This document shows, in pieces, positions 24,440 to 33,960 of a stretch of 64,000 bases of DNA (positions within the stretch are counted from its first letter, which is position 1; the number at the start of each line of letters is the position of its first letter). The stretch is taken from the NCBI RefSeq assembly GCF_027913035.1, contig NZ_CP115776.1, positions 1 to 64,000 of the forward strand, written 5' to 3'. The DNA comes from Paracoccus albus (lineage in GTDB: Bacteria > Pseudomonadota > Alphaproteobacteria > Rhodobacterales > Rhodobacteraceae). Made by a program: the position numbers and the translations under genes. Under the pieces are notes generated by a model. That model searched no databases, was not told the origin of the DNA, and worked only from the letters and a program-made list of their open reading frames with translations.

Positions 24440-25221
24440 TGCTGCGAATGCTGGGGATATTGGGGCGCATCTGGCTGGGGCTGATCCTGTTTTTCCTTTA
24501 CGCGCCCATCGTCGTGATGGCGGTGATGTCTTTCAACGCCTCGCCCTACTACCAATTGCCGTTTGAATTCTCGACCCGTTGGTATCAGGAGATGGCAGCC
24601 AACGATCAGATCATCACTGCCGCGATCCGTTCGGTCCTGATCGCCTGTGCGACGACCGTTATCGCAACCGCACTTGGCACCGCTGCATCGGTTGCCCTGT
24701 TCCGCTATGACTTCCGGGCCAAGCGTGTTTTGCAGGCGCTGCTTTTCCCGCCGATTGCAATTCCGTGGCTGATATCGGGCACCGCCATGCTGATCTTCTT
24801 CTTTTCGATCGGCATCGGACGCGGGACGCCCGCCGTGATCATCGGACATGTGGCACTTGCGCTGCCCTATGTCATTGTCACCGTCTCTGCCCGGATGAGC
24901 AGCTTTGACATCACGCTGGAAGAAGCCGCGCGCTCACTGGGCGCAAGCCAATGGACCGTCTTGCGCCGCGTCACGCTGCCCTGGATCACGCCCGGCATCA
25001 TCGCTGGCGCCCTGTTCGCATTTGCGGTCAGCTTCGATCAGTTCGTCGTGTCCTATTTCCTGTCGGAACCGGGCGATACCACGCTGCCCGTGCTGATCTA
25101 CACCGCCATCCGCAAGGGCTTCACGCCAGAGATCAACGCCATCTCGACCATCATTATCGTCGTTTCCATGGCCCTCGTCCTGTTCGCGACCCGCAACTCA
25201 AAGTTCGGAGGAGAAAGCTGA
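24439..25221 (+). CDS. Polyamine-type ABC importer, permease 2 (PotC/PotI-like)
   Basis: A 260-residue permease with about six spans and the EAA loop LEEAARSLGASQWTVLRRVTLP. The ATG at 24439 overlaps the stop of permease 1. A GTG one codon upstream is an alternative start. Its stop overlaps the ATPase start. Confidence 0.9.
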   Translation: MLRMLGILGRIWLGLILFFLYAPIVVMAVMSFNASPYYQLPFEFSTRWYQEMAANDQIITAAIRSVLIACATTVIATALGTAASVALFRYDFRAKRVLQALLFPPIAIPWLISGTAMLIFFFSIGIGRGTPAVIIGHVALALPYVIVTVSARMSSFDITLEEAARSLGASQWTVLRRVTLPWITPGIIAGALFAFAVSFDQFVVSYFLSEPGDTTLPVLIYTAIRKGFTPEINAISTIIIVVSMALVLFATRNSKFGGES

Positions 25222-26243
25222 TGTCCGCCGTCGATGTTCAGAGCGTCTCGAAAAGCTTCGGCACCGTAAAGGTTCTCGACGACATTTCTGTTCATTTCGG
25301 CGATGGGGAGCTTTTCGGTCTGCTCGGCCCGTCTGGAAGCGGCAAGACCACGCTTTTGCGACTGATCGCGGGCTTTCATTTCCCCGAGGATGGCACAATC
25401 CGGATCGGCGACCAGAATGTCGAAAATGTCCCGGTAGAGCGGCGCGATGTCGGAATGATGTTTCAAAACTATGCCCTGTTTCCGAACCTGACAGTCGCCG
25501 ACAATGTCGGATTTGGCCTGCGGGTCCGCAAGGTCTCTGCCGCCGAGGAAAAGCGGCGCATCGCAGAAGCGTTGGAGCTTGTGCAGCTGGGCAATATGGC
25601 GGATCGCAAACCACGCCAACTTTCCGGCGGGCAGCAGCAGCGCGTGGCACTGGCGCGGGCCATTGTCACGAATCCGAAGGTTCTGCTTCTGGATGAACCC
25701 CTGTCCGCCCTCGACAAAAGTCTGCGCGTCGAAATGCAGTTCGAGTTGAAGCGCATTCAGCGAGAGGTCGGGATCACCACGATCTTCGTGACCCACGATC
25801 AGGAAGAGGCGCTGACCCTGTCAGACAAGATTGGCATTCTGCGGGCGGGCCGTATCGTCCAGTCCGGCCCACCCAGAGAGGTCTATGAGCGGCCAGCCAG
25901 TGCCTTTGCCGCCGGTTTTCTGGGAGAGGCAAACTGGTTACCGGAACGCCTGTATGAGGGGCTGTCACTTCCGCGCGCGGCGGATCAGATGAGTTTCGCA
26001 ATTCGTCCAGAGCAAACAGATATGACCACATCGCGCCCCGACGGTCTGAACGCCGTGCAAGGCCGCCTGAAGCATCGCGTTTTTGCCGGTTCGATGGCCA
26101 CCAGCCTTGTGGACGTTGCTGGCACGGAATGGAAGGTCGTCGCCCGCGACCGCGATATTCCCGACATCGCCGAAAACGGCGAGGTCTGGCTCAGCTGGGA
26201 GCCGTCGCGGACGATTGCTGTGCCCAAGGGTGACGCGCCCTGA
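25221..26243 (+). CDS. Polyamine-type ABC importer, ATPase (PotA-like)
   Basis: A 340-residue ATPase with Walker A GPSGSGKTT near residue 36, signature LSGGQQQRVALARA, Walker B VLLLDEPLSALD, and the switch His in FVTHDQEEA. A C-terminal TOBE-like domain follows (residues 260-340). The open frame extends far upstream, but the ATG at 25221 has GGAGGAG before it and matches family starts. It is the last gene of the set and converges with the sulfatase gene. Confidence 0.93.
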   Translation: MSAVDVQSVSKSFGTVKVLDDISVHFGDGELFGLLGPSGSGKTTLLRLIAGFHFPEDGTIRIGDQNVENVPVERRDVGMMFQNYALFPNLTVADNVGFGLRVRKVSAAEEKRRIAEALELVQLGNMADRKPRQLSGGQQQRVALARAIVTNPKVLLLDEPLSALDKSLRVEMQFELKRIQREVGITTIFVTHDQEEALTLSDKIGILRAGRIVQSGPPREVYERPASAFAAGFLGEANWLPERLYEGLSLPRAADQMSFAIRPEQTDMTTSRPDGLNAVQGRLKHRVFAGSMATSLVDVAGTEWKVVARDRDIPDIAENGEVWLSWEPSRTIAVPKGDAP

Positions 26244-26250
26244 TCGGCGC

Positions 26251-27897
26251 TCATCGCCGCTTGCCCGGTTTGCCACCATATTCGCGCCGCACCGCTTCCG
26301 GAACCTGATCTTCGGACACGACACCGATCAGAATGCCGGTTCCGAAAGAGTTACTCCGCATGGCCTCTATCTGCTGTTCGGAGCGGGTGATCCTTTGCGC
26401 AGGCCGTCTTGCCCATTCTGACAGCCGTCGCTCCATGAGTGTGCGGACCGCCGCATGGTCGGCAGAGGGGCCAAGATCGCGCAGCTCATCGTGATCGTTG
26501 CTCAGGTCAAACAGCATCGGGCGGAAGGTTTCGGCGTGGATGTATTTCCATTCCTTGTCCCGGATCATGACCAGCCGGGCGTCCTTTGGTGCCACGCCCA
26601 AAGCCTCTGCCATCGGTGTCGGGCCATAATCATATTCAGACACCACGAATTCGCGCCAATCCTCTGGCCCTGCGCCATGCAGGAAGGGCAGAAGCGAACG
26701 CCCCTCGATAATATGGCCGGGCAACTCATCGCCCGCGAAGTCAACGAATGTCGCAGCGAGATCAATCGACTCGACCAGTTCGTCGCAGACTGTACCGCGC
26801 GCTGCATCGGCTTCGGGTGAGGGATCATAAATGATCAGGGGAATTTTTACGGAGGGATCGTGGAACAGATCCTTTTCACCCAGCCAGTGATCGCCCAGAT
26901 AGTCGCCATGATCGGCGGTCAGAACGATCATGGTATCTTTCAGGCGTCCGGTTTCGTCCAGCCAGTCCAGCAGCTTCCCCAGCTGATCGTCGCATTGCGC
27001 GATCAAACCCATATAGGCGGGGATGACCTCTGCCCGGACATCGTCGCGTGAAAATGCGCGACCGATGCGGTTGTCCATGAAGGCCGCATAGACTGGATGC
27101 GGGTCCACACGTTCGGCTTCATCACGTGTGGCCGGAATCACATCCTCGGGGCCGTACATGTCATGCCACGGGGCGGGCACGATATAAGGCCAGTGCGGCT
27201 TGATATAGGAGAGATGGCACATCCACGGGCGATCATGATCGGCGGCGATGAAATCCATCGCCTGCCGGGTCAGCCACGGGGTCTCACTGTCCTCTTCAGC
27301 GATATTGGCGGCTTTGCGAGAGTTCAGTAGGAACCATCCCGACACCATGTCCTCGCCATCCAGCCCTGAATTGGCAAAGTCATGCCACGGGTTGTCACCG
27401 TCATAGCCCCTTGACTTGAGGTAATCGTTATAGGGCTGCGGACCCTTGTCATACCAACCCGCCTCGCCCTTGCCCCACAGGCCGTCATCGCGCGTGTGAA
27501 TGTCGAAGCCGCATTCGGCGACACGCGCACCGATGATACTGTCGCGCGAAAGCCCCAGCCGTTCCATCCCATCCGCATCGACGCGCATATGCGTTTTGCC
27601 CACAAGAACCGCATCCATCCCCGCCTTGCGCAGATGGTCACCAAGGGTGATCTCACCGACGCGCAGCGGATAGCCGTTCCAGCTTGCGCCATGCGAATGC
27701 ACATAGCGGCCGGTATAGAAACTCATCCGCGACGCGCCGCAGACCGGCGACTGGCAATAAGCGTTGGAAAACCGAACACCCATCTTCGCCAGACGATCCA
27801 TATTCGGCGTCTGCATGGTCGGGTGGCCGGCGCAGGACATGTAATCATGCCGCAACTGATCGTACATGATGAACAGAATGTTGCGCGGTTCCGGCAT
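26251..27897 (-). CDS. Type I sulfatase (formylglycine-dependent), cytoplasmic
   Basis: A 548-residue sulfatase/alkaline-phosphatase-superfamily hydrolase. Metal ligands are in IMYDQLRHDYM near the N-terminus and in VLTADHGDYLGDHWLGEK. The modifiable cysteine is Cys53 in PVCGASR, the C-x-A-x-R variant of the C-x-P-S-R motif. No signal peptide is visible. ATG 27897 has GAGG at a good distance; the preceding GTG is less likely. A formylglycine-generating enzyme would be needed and none is in this window. It is divergent from a MarR regulator and followed across it by a TTT transporter. Confidence 0.9.
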   Translation of the reverse strand: MPEPRNILFIMYDQLRHDYMSCAGHPTMQTPNMDRLAKMGVRFSNAYCQSPVCGASRMSFYTGRYVHSHGASWNGYPLRVGEITLGDHLRKAGMDAVLVGKTHMRVDADGMERLGLSRDSIIGARVAECGFDIHTRDDGLWGKGEAGWYDKGPQPYNDYLKSRGYDGDNPWHDFANSGLDGEDMVSGWFLLNSRKAANIAEEDSETPWLTRQAMDFIAADHDRPWMCHLSYIKPHWPYIVPAPWHDMYGPEDVIPATRDEAERVDPHPVYAAFMDNRIGRAFSRDDVRAEVIPAYMGLIAQCDDQLGKLLDWLDETGRLKDTMIVLTADHGDYLGDHWLGEKDLFHDPSVKIPLIIYDPSPEADAARGTVCDELVESIDLAATFVDFAGDELPGHIIEGRSLLPFLHGAGPEDWREFVVSEYDYGPTPMAEALGVAPKDARLVMIRDKEWKYIHAETFRPMLFDLSNDHDELRDLGPSADHAAVRTLMERRLSEWARRPAQRITRSEQQIEAMRSNSFGTGILIGVVSEDQVPEAVRREYGGKPGKRR

Positions 27898-27921
27898 CAC
27901 GGGCCTCAGATCAGCTCAAGA

Positions 27922-27974
27922 ATTTCATTGACAAAATCAACGTTGCTGCGAATGCTTGACAAAGTCAATGAAAT
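27922..27974. promoter_or_regulatory. Operator-like repeats between sulfatase and MarR genes
   Basis: Two TTGA-N5-TCAA elements, TTGACAAAATCAA (27928-27940) and TTGACAAAGTCAA (27956-27968), lie in the divergent promoter. In addition ATTTCATTGAC (27922-27932) is a perfect inverted copy of GTCAATGAAAT (27964-27974). The spacing of 28 bp between element centres suits two bound dimers. The adjacent MarR protein is the likely ligand. Confidence 0.65.
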
Positions 27975-27995
27975 CTCGTGGCTCTTGGGGGAGGG

Positions 27996-28490
27996 ATGCG
28001 CGAAGCGATCAGCAAAACGCCAGCCCGGCAGGCGGAGCCTCAACAGGACATTCGCGATCTGCTGAGCTTTCGTCTGACGCGCTTGTCGCAGGTCAGCGAC
28101 TCTGTTGGGCAGCGATGGCTCAGCCGGGATTATGGTCTGCGCCTGCTTGAGTGGCGCGTGATCGGCCTTGCCGCAGCCATGTCGCCCAAGGCGCGCTTTG
28201 CCGATGTCTCGCGTATCCTGAACGCGGATAAGGGGCAGCTTAGCCGGACCGTATCGGCCCTGGTGACAAAGGGCCTCATTTCGCAATCGCCGGACCCGTC
28301 AGATCAGCGTGGCCGGGTCCTCTCGCTGACAGGTGCGGGGCAGGACATCTATCGCCGGGTGATGCCCGAAGCTGTCCGGCGCAACGCGGAAATGGTCCGC
28401 AATCTGACAAGCAATGAGATCGCGCATTTGTTCGAGCTGCTGGAAAAGATGCAGCCAATCATGGACGAGCGCGCGAAAAACGAACCCTGA
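27996..28490 (+). CDS. MarR-family transcriptional regulator
   Basis: A 164-residue winged-helix regulator. The recognition region is FADVSRILNADKGQLSRTVSALVTKGLI, and the wing contains DPSDQRGRVLSLT. The start is uncertain: ATG 27996 has a G-rich stretch directly before it, and GTG 27978 is the alternative. It lies between the sulfatase and tctCBA, so it probably controls both sides through the repeats at 27922-27974. Confidence 0.88.
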   Translation: MREAISKTPARQAEPQQDIRDLLSFRLTRLSQVSDSVGQRWLSRDYGLRLLEWRVIGLAAAMSPKARFADVSRILNADKGQLSRTVSALVTKGLISQSPDPSDQRGRVLSLTGAGQDIYRRVMPEAVRRNAEMVRNLTSNEIAHLFELLEKMQPIMDERAKNEP

Positions 28491-28515
28491 CATTCGCATC
28501 TGAGGAGGAGAGAAT

Positions 28516-29463
28516 ATGAAACTTGCAACCACCCTGCTGGGCACCGCAATCGCATTGACGATGACAGCCGGTGCTGCGCTTGCCGAATGGCCCGAAAAGC
28601 CGATCCAGATCCTGATCCCATGGCCCGCACCGAATGACCCGTCGACGCTCGTGGCCACCGCTGTTGCGCCGGTCATGTCAGAAAGCCTCGGCGTTCCGGT
28701 CAAGGTGGTCAACAAGCCGGGCGGTGGTGCGGTGCTGGGCGCTGCCGAACTGGCGCAGGCGCGGCCCGATGGCTATACGCTTGGTCTGGTTTCTGTCGGG
28801 CCGATGATCACGCAGGTCGCACGCGGCAAGACGCCTTACACACTTGACGATTTTCAGGCGCTCGGCCTTGTCTGGGCAAGCCCCTTCAGCATGGCCGCGC
28901 GCGCCGATGCACCCTATTCCAACCTTCAGGAACTGGCCGAATACGCAGCCGATAACGAGGTGCGTCTGGCGCATTGGGGTATTGGCGCCGTGCCGACGCT
29001 GATCGCGATGAACTATGCCGACAAGGCCGGTTTCGAATGGCAGGAAACGGCATATGACCAGCTGAACCCGCTGCTTGTCGATCAGGGCGACGCGGATGTA
29101 ATCACCTATTCGACCACCGGGCTGACGGATTACATCGAGGCCGGACAGATGAAACTTCTGGCCGCGATGGTACCCGACCGCCTGCCCGCCTTCCCCGATG
29201 TGCCCAACGTCGCCGAACAAGGCTATGGCCCCGCCTTTTCAGTGTGGTTCGGCGCGTTTGTCCCTGACGGCACCGATCCCGAGATCGTGACCAAGCTGTC
29301 CGAGGCGCTGTATGCTGCGATGGAAGACCCGGAGGTTCAGAAGGTGATCGAGAATGTCGGCGTCGTCCCTGAAACGGATGGCCCGGAAGCCGCAGAGGCG
29401 CGGATGCAGGAAGAATTGCAGACCTTCAGCGCGTTGATGACCAAGCTCGGGATCATGGAGTGA
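28516..29463 (+). CDS. tctC: Tripartite tricarboxylate transporter, binding protein TctC
   Basis: A 315-residue periplasmic binding protein of the Bug/TctC family with a signal peptide ending ALAEWPEKP. GGAGGAG precedes the ATG. Motifs PIQILIPWPAPNDPSTLVA and VVNKPGGGAVLG are family-typical. It is 26 bp after the MarR gene and overlaps tctB by 4 bp. The sulfatase next door suggests that a sulfate ester or similar anion is bound; this is inference. Confidence 0.92.
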   Translation: MKLATTLLGTAIALTMTAGAALAEWPEKPIQILIPWPAPNDPSTLVATAVAPVMSESLGVPVKVVNKPGGGAVLGAAELAQARPDGYTLGLVSVGPMITQVARGKTPYTLDDFQALGLVWASPFSMAARADAPYSNLQELAEYAADNEVRLAHWGIGAVPTLIAMNYADKAGFEWQETAYDQLNPLLVDQGDADVITYSTTGLTDYIEAGQMKLLAAMVPDRLPAFPDVPNVAEQGYGPAFSVWFGAFVPDGTDPEIVTKLSEALYAAMEDPEVQKVIENVGVVPETDGPEAAEARMQEELQTFSALMTKLGIME

Positions 29464-29942
29464 GCGCCGACGAACAGCCGCAATCGCCGGGTGAGAACCT
29501 GGCGCTTGCCCTGATCGGTCTGGTGGCCCTGATCCTGCTGGTGGCCTCGCCCTGGCTGGTCGACCGCTCTGGCCCGGATCCTTATTACAAAGGTCCGCTT
29601 ATCTATCCTCAGCTGGTGCTTGCGATCATCGTTGTGGCGGCGCTGCGCCCGGCCATTCAGGCGATCCGCCATCCCACCGGCATTCGCGGCATTGATCTGA
29701 TGCCGCGCCGCAGTCTGGGTGTCTTCGCCCTGATGTGCGCCTTTCCGGTCATGATCGCCGCGATCGGACTGGCTCCGGCCTGCTTGCTGGCAATGGCGTT
29801 GGGGCTGATAACCGCCCGGCAAAGCTGGCAGCGCTCGCTTATCATCGCAATCGCCGGGGCCGCCGTTCTGTGGCTGCTGTTCAAAGGCCTGCTAGACATC
29901 TGGTTCCCGCAGCCCTGGCTGCTGGACATGGTCCGGGGCTGA
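29460..29942 (+). CDS. tctB: Tripartite tricarboxylate transporter, small membrane subunit TctB
   Basis: A 160-residue protein with four predicted spans, the usual TctB size. It begins with GTG overlapping the tctC stop (GTGA). Confidence 0.88.
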   Translation: MSADEQPQSPGENLALALIGLVALILLVASPWLVDRSGPDPYYKGPLIYPQLVLAIIVVAALRPAIQAIRHPTGIRGIDLMPRRSLGVFALMCAFPVMIAAIGLAPACLLAMALGLITARQSWQRSLIIAIAGAAVLWLLFKGLLDIWFPQPWLLDMVRG

Positions 29943-29945
29943 GCG

Positions 29946-31439
29946 ATGGATTTTCTGACCGCAGGATTCACGGCAGCCTTCGCCCCCGGCAACCTTCTGG
30001 CACTGATTGCTGGTTCGGCGCTAGGCATCATCGTCGGCGTCCTGCCCGGACTGGGCCCGATGGTGGGCATGGTCGTCCTGCTGCCTTTTACCTTCGGGCT
30101 GGAGCCGTCAGTGGCCCTTTCCCTGCTGCTCGGCGTGTTCTGCGGCGGCTATTTCGGCGGTGCGGTTCCCGCAATCCTTCTGCGCACGCCGGGCGTTCCG
30201 TCTTCGATCGTCACCAGCTTCGACGGCTATCCGCTGACCGAAAGAGGAGAGGCGCAGACCGCCCTTTCAAGCGCGCTCGTCGGGTCACTGGCGGGTGGGC
30301 TGATCAGTGTCGTGCTGCTGATGGCACTAGCACCGCTGCTGGCTGGCATTGCACGCAGCTTCGGGCCACCGGAATATCTGTTCGCGGCGATCCTTGGCCT
30401 TGTGCTGGTCATCGTCGCCAATCGCGGCAGGCTGGCGCAGACCACGATCCTGACCGGCATCGGCATGTGGCTGGCCACGGTCGGCATCGACGGCCCGACA
30501 CTGGCACCCCGCTTTACTTTCGGCTTCTGGGATTTGCAGAACGGGCTGGATCTTGTCGCACTGATCCTTGGCCTTTTCGGAATCGGTCAGGCATTGTTGC
30601 TGCTGGAACAGGGGCTGCTGAAAACCGACAATCTGAAACTTGCCGGAAACCGCCTTGGGCTGGACCATATCCGCCGCGCCTTCGGCTATCCGCGAACGCT
30701 GCTGCGTTCCGGCGTGATCGGCACATTCATCGGTTTGCTGCCCGGAACAGGAACGATGCTGGCTTCTTACCTGTCCTATGACGTGACACGACGCCGTTCG
30801 CGCAACCCGGAAAGCTTCGGTCAGGGAAATCCCGAAGGCTGTATCGCGGCAGAGGCCGCAAACAACGCCGTCCCCGCCGGTGCGATGATCCCATTGCTGA
30901 CGCTTGGCATCCCCGGAGAGGCGCTGAGCGCGCTTTTGCTGGGTGTGTTCACGCTGAACGGGATCTACCCCGGCCCGCTGCTGCTGGTGAAAGAGCCGCA
31001 GCTGATTTCGACGCTTTACTGGTCAATGCTGCTGATCAACCTCATCTCTTTCGCGATGCTGGCCGTATTGCTGAGACCCTTCGCAATGGTGGTGCGCATT
31101 CCGCCTGCAATCCTGTCGGTCTGCGTGATCGTGGTTTCGCTGATCGGGATTTACGCGGTCAACAACCGGCTGTTCGATTGCGGTGTGGCGCTTGTCGCCG
31201 GGGCTTTCGGCTATTTCCTGCTGCGGGCAGGCTGGCCGGTTGTCGCGCTTGTCATGGGGATTGTCATCGGCCCGATCATCGAAAACCGCCTTCGCCAGAG
31301 CCTGAGCATGGGTGACGGAGATCTGAGCCATATCCTGACACGGCCCGTTTCTTTGGTGCTGCTGGCGGTGATTGTGCTGCTGGTTGTTTTGCCGCCGTTA
31401 AGCGACGCCGCGCGGCGAAAAAAAAGAGCGGGCCGGTAA
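29946..31439 (+). CDS. tctA: Tripartite tricarboxylate transporter, large membrane subunit TctA
   Basis: A 497-residue permease with ten or more spans. The duplicated family motif is visible as GIIVGVLPGLGPMVGMVVLLP near residue 28 and TFIGLLPGTGTMLASYLSYD near residue 260. PAGAMIPLLTLGIPGE is also typical. It starts 3 bp after tctB. The minus-strand terminator of the facing operon overlaps its last codons. Confidence 0.93.
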   Translation: MDFLTAGFTAAFAPGNLLALIAGSALGIIVGVLPGLGPMVGMVVLLPFTFGLEPSVALSLLLGVFCGGYFGGAVPAILLRTPGVPSSIVTSFDGYPLTERGEAQTALSSALVGSLAGGLISVVLLMALAPLLAGIARSFGPPEYLFAAILGLVLVIVANRGRLAQTTILTGIGMWLATVGIDGPTLAPRFTFGFWDLQNGLDLVALILGLFGIGQALLLLEQGLLKTDNLKLAGNRLGLDHIRRAFGYPRTLLRSGVIGTFIGLLPGTGTMLASYLSYDVTRRRSRNPESFGQGNPEGCIAAEAANNAVPAGAMIPLLTLGIPGEALSALLLGVFTLNGIYPGPLLLVKEPQLISTLYWSMLLINLISFAMLAVLLRPFAMVVRIPPAILSVCVIVVSLIGIYAVNNRLFDCGVALVAGAFGYFLLRAGWPVVALVMGIVIGPIIENRLRQSLSMGDGDLSHILTRPVSLVLLAVIVLLVVLPPLSDAARRKKRAGR

Positions 31440-31453
31440 AAACACCCGCCCGC
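31418..31453 (-). terminator. Rho-independent terminator of the peptide-importer operon
   Basis: On the minus strand a stem GCGGGC/GCCCGC (31448-31453 with 31428-31433) is followed after two bases by a run of eight T (31425-31418). It ends the long minus-strand operon and overlaps the tctA 3' end. Confidence 0.7.
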
Positions 31454-31490
31454 CGGTCAGATCATTCGCTACGCCTCGCCGTCCGCAGGT

Positions 31491-32924
31491 TCAGGCGGCC
31501 GCAGGCTGTTCCTCCGCCGGAATGGGCGGGTTTGTTTCGGGCGGGATGGGGCAGGCGTAGGGGGAATCGGCCAGATATTCCGCATGGGCGGATTTGGCCG
31601 CCGCAATCAGCTCCGGCTTGGTCAGCGCGGCCCGCGCCGTTGCTGCCATCACCTTGGCCGCGTGAAGCATGCCCTTATGCGCCGCCGGCACCTTCCCCTG
31701 AGAAGTCTGCTGCCAGCTATGCAGCGCGGTTCCAACAGCGCAGGTCGCCACACGGGCCTGAACGGTCGGAACGGCCCAGCTGACATCGCCGACATCCGTT
31801 GACCCCATTCCGCCCATGAAGGGCCGGTCCAGCGGCGCGACGAAGTCGCACATTGCCTTGTCGTAGTCGGGCTTCATGGCGAGGCGGATGAAAGTGTCGG
31901 CGATATCCTCGCGCGTCATCGTCTTGCGGATCTCTTTCGCGAAGGCGATGTCCTGATCATCGAAGGGCACCGGGCCAAGGGCATCGAATTCAGCCTGCAT
32001 CGCCTCGGAGAGCGGGCGATTTCCGACAAGGTTCGAAACCGCCGAAAACACCTTGGACGTGACCTTGGTTTCAGACATCAGCGCCGCACCTTCGGCGATG
32101 TTGCGGACACGCTCGACCAGCAGGGCCAGCCCCGCCAGATCGGGGCTGCGGATCAGCTGCCGCACGGTCGCCTTTGCCTGAACCACGTTCGGACCAATCC
32201 CGCCCGCGTCGAGATAAGCGTAATGGACCCGCGCCGCATCGGGCATATGCTCTCGCATATAGTTCACGCCGACATTCATCAGTTCGACCGAGTCCAGGGC
32301 AGAGCGGCCAAGTTCCGGCGCACCGGCAGCATGTGCGGCTTTGCCATGGAAGGTAAAGTCAATCCGCGTATTGGCCAGCGAGCGCATATCGTCCACGGCG
32401 TTGAAGCTGGCCGGATGCCATGTGATCGCGATATCCACATCGTCGAACAACCCGTCGCGCACCATATAGGTCTTGGCGGCCCCGCCCTCTTCCGCCGGGC
32501 AGCCATAATAGCGCACGGTGCCGGGCAAGCCTTCCTCTTCCAGCCAATCCTTGACGGCAGTGGCGGCAGACATGGCCGCCGCGCCAAGCAGGTTGTGACC
32601 GCAGCCGTGCCCGAAACCGTGATCGGCGATCTGCTTCGGCTCTGCCAAGCCGGGTTGCTGGGACAGGCCCGGCAGCGCGTCGTATTCGCCCAGTATGGCG
32701 ATGACGGGGCCGCCTTGCCCGGCTTCGCCCATCACGGCGGTTGGAATACCCGCGATATTTTCGGTCACGCGGAAGCCCTGCTGGCGCAGCATCCCGGTAT
32801 GCGCCGCGCAGGATTGCTTTTCGCCATAGGCAAGCTCTGGCGTGTCAAAGACACGGTCGGCGAGGCCGGTGAATTCCGCGGCCCTTTTTTCAACATGGGA
32901 CCAGATCGGGTTGTCATTGCGCAT
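31491..32924 (-). CDS. M20-family amidohydrolase (AbgB-like)
   Basis: A 477-residue metallo-amidohydrolase close in size and pattern to p-aminobenzoyl-glutamate hydrolase subunit B. Metal-site motifs include AILGEYDALPGLSQ, GHGCGHNLLGAAA and YGCPAEEGGAAKTYM. ATG 32924 is chosen because AAGGAG precedes it; an upstream ATG would overlap the ATPase gene. It is the last gene of the Dpp-type operon, so it likely cleaves the imported amide or peptide-like compound in the cytoplasm. Confidence 0.87.
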   Translation of the reverse strand: MRNDNPIWSHVEKRAAEFTGLADRVFDTPELAYGEKQSCAAHTGMLRQQGFRVTENIAGIPTAVMGEAGQGGPVIAILGEYDALPGLSQQPGLAEPKQIADHGFGHGCGHNLLGAAAMSAATAVKDWLEEEGLPGTVRYYGCPAEEGGAAKTYMVRDGLFDDVDIAITWHPASFNAVDDMRSLANTRIDFTFHGKAAHAAGAPELGRSALDSVELMNVGVNYMREHMPDAARVHYAYLDAGGIGPNVVQAKATVRQLIRSPDLAGLALLVERVRNIAEGAALMSETKVTSKVFSAVSNLVGNRPLSEAMQAEFDALGPVPFDDQDIAFAKEIRKTMTREDIADTFIRLAMKPDYDKAMCDFVAPLDRPFMGGMGSTDVGDVSWAVPTVQARVATCAVGTALHSWQQTSQGKVPAAHKGMLHAAKVMAATARAALTKPELIAAAKSAHAEYLADSPYACPIPPETNPPIPAEEQPAAA

Positions 32925-32955
32925 GGCTTTCTCCTTCAGGCGGGGCGTGCGGCTC

Positions 32956-33960
32956 TCAGGCCGCGCGGTCATTCAAATGGCAGGCCGACATCCGCCCCGG
33001 CGCGACCTCTTTCAGCGCCGGAACTTCGATCCGGCAACGCTCATGAGCATGGGGACAGCGGGGGTGGAAATGGCAGCCTTTCGGCGGGTTCATGGGTGAC
33101 GGGATCTCGCCCTCGATGGCGTGGTAGGTTTTCTTGCCCGTTTCAAAAGTCGGAATATTGGCAACCAGAGCCTGAGTGTAAGGGTGGTTCGGCCGCGCGA
33201 TCAGATCCTGCGCCGTGCCGATTTCTACCAAGCGCCCCAGATACATCACCACGATCCGGTCAGAGATATGTTCGACCACGCCGAGATCGTGGCTGACAAA
33301 CATATAGGTCAGGTCAAATTCCTCGCGCAGCCTGACGAACAGGTTCAGCACCTGCGCCTGAATCGACACATCAAGTGCGGCGACAGATTCGTCGCAGACC
33401 AGAAAGTCCGGCTTGACCGCAAGCGCCCGCGCGATCCCGATCCGCGCCCGCTGACCGCCGGAAAACTGGTGCGGGTATCGCTTGCCGGTGCTGGGGTCCA
33501 GCCCAACCTGTTGCAGAATGTCGTCGACATAGCCGGGTACATCGCGGCGCGGCACGATCCCGTGGACCCGCGGTGCCTCACCGACAATGTCGCGCACGCG
33601 CGAACGCGGGTTCAGGGATGACATCGGGTCCTGAAAAATCATCTGGATCTTCAGCGCGGCTTCTTTTGCAGCGGCACCTTTCAATGTCGCCACGTCCTGC
33701 CCGCGATAAAGAATGCGTCCCTCTGATGGTGCATTCAGGCCGGCGACCATCCGGCCAAGCGTGGATTTCCCGCAGCCGGATTCGCCGACAAGGCCCAGAA
33801 TTTCGCCGCGCCGTATATCGAGGCTGACATCATCAACGGCATGAACGGTGACAGGGTGCAGGTCAGCACCCAGCTTGCGTGCCGCGCGCTCAGCAACGTC
33901 CAGCTCTTTCGTGAAGCGCTTCGAGACGCCGTCGATCTGCAGGATTGGGTCTTGAGTCAC
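32956..33960 (-). CDS. dppF: Peptide ABC importer ATPase (DppF/OppF-like)
   Basis: A 334-residue ATPase with Walker [10 protein letters not shown], signature [14 protein letters not shown] and Walker [13 protein letters not shown], where Ser stands in for the usual Pro. The C-terminal oligo_HPY domain has the Cys cluster [14 protein letters not shown]. It overlaps the DppD-like gene by 4 bp. Confidence 0.92.
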   Translation of the reverse strand: MTQDPILQIDGVSKRFTKELDVAERAARKLGADLHPVTVHAVDDVSLDIRRGEILGLVGESGCGKSTLGRMVAGLNAPSEGRILYRGQDVATLKGAAAKEAALKIQMIFQDPMSSLNPRSRVRDIVGEAPRVHGIVPRRDVPGYVDDILQQVGLDPSTGKRYPHQFSGGQRARIGIARALAVKPDFLVCDESVAALDVSIQAQVLNLFVRLREEFDLTYMFVSHDLGVVEHISDRIVVMYLGRLVEIGTAQDLIARPNHPYTQALVANIPTFETGKKTYHAIEGEIPSPMNPPKGCHFHPRCPHAHERCRIEVPALKEVAPGRMSACHLNDRAA

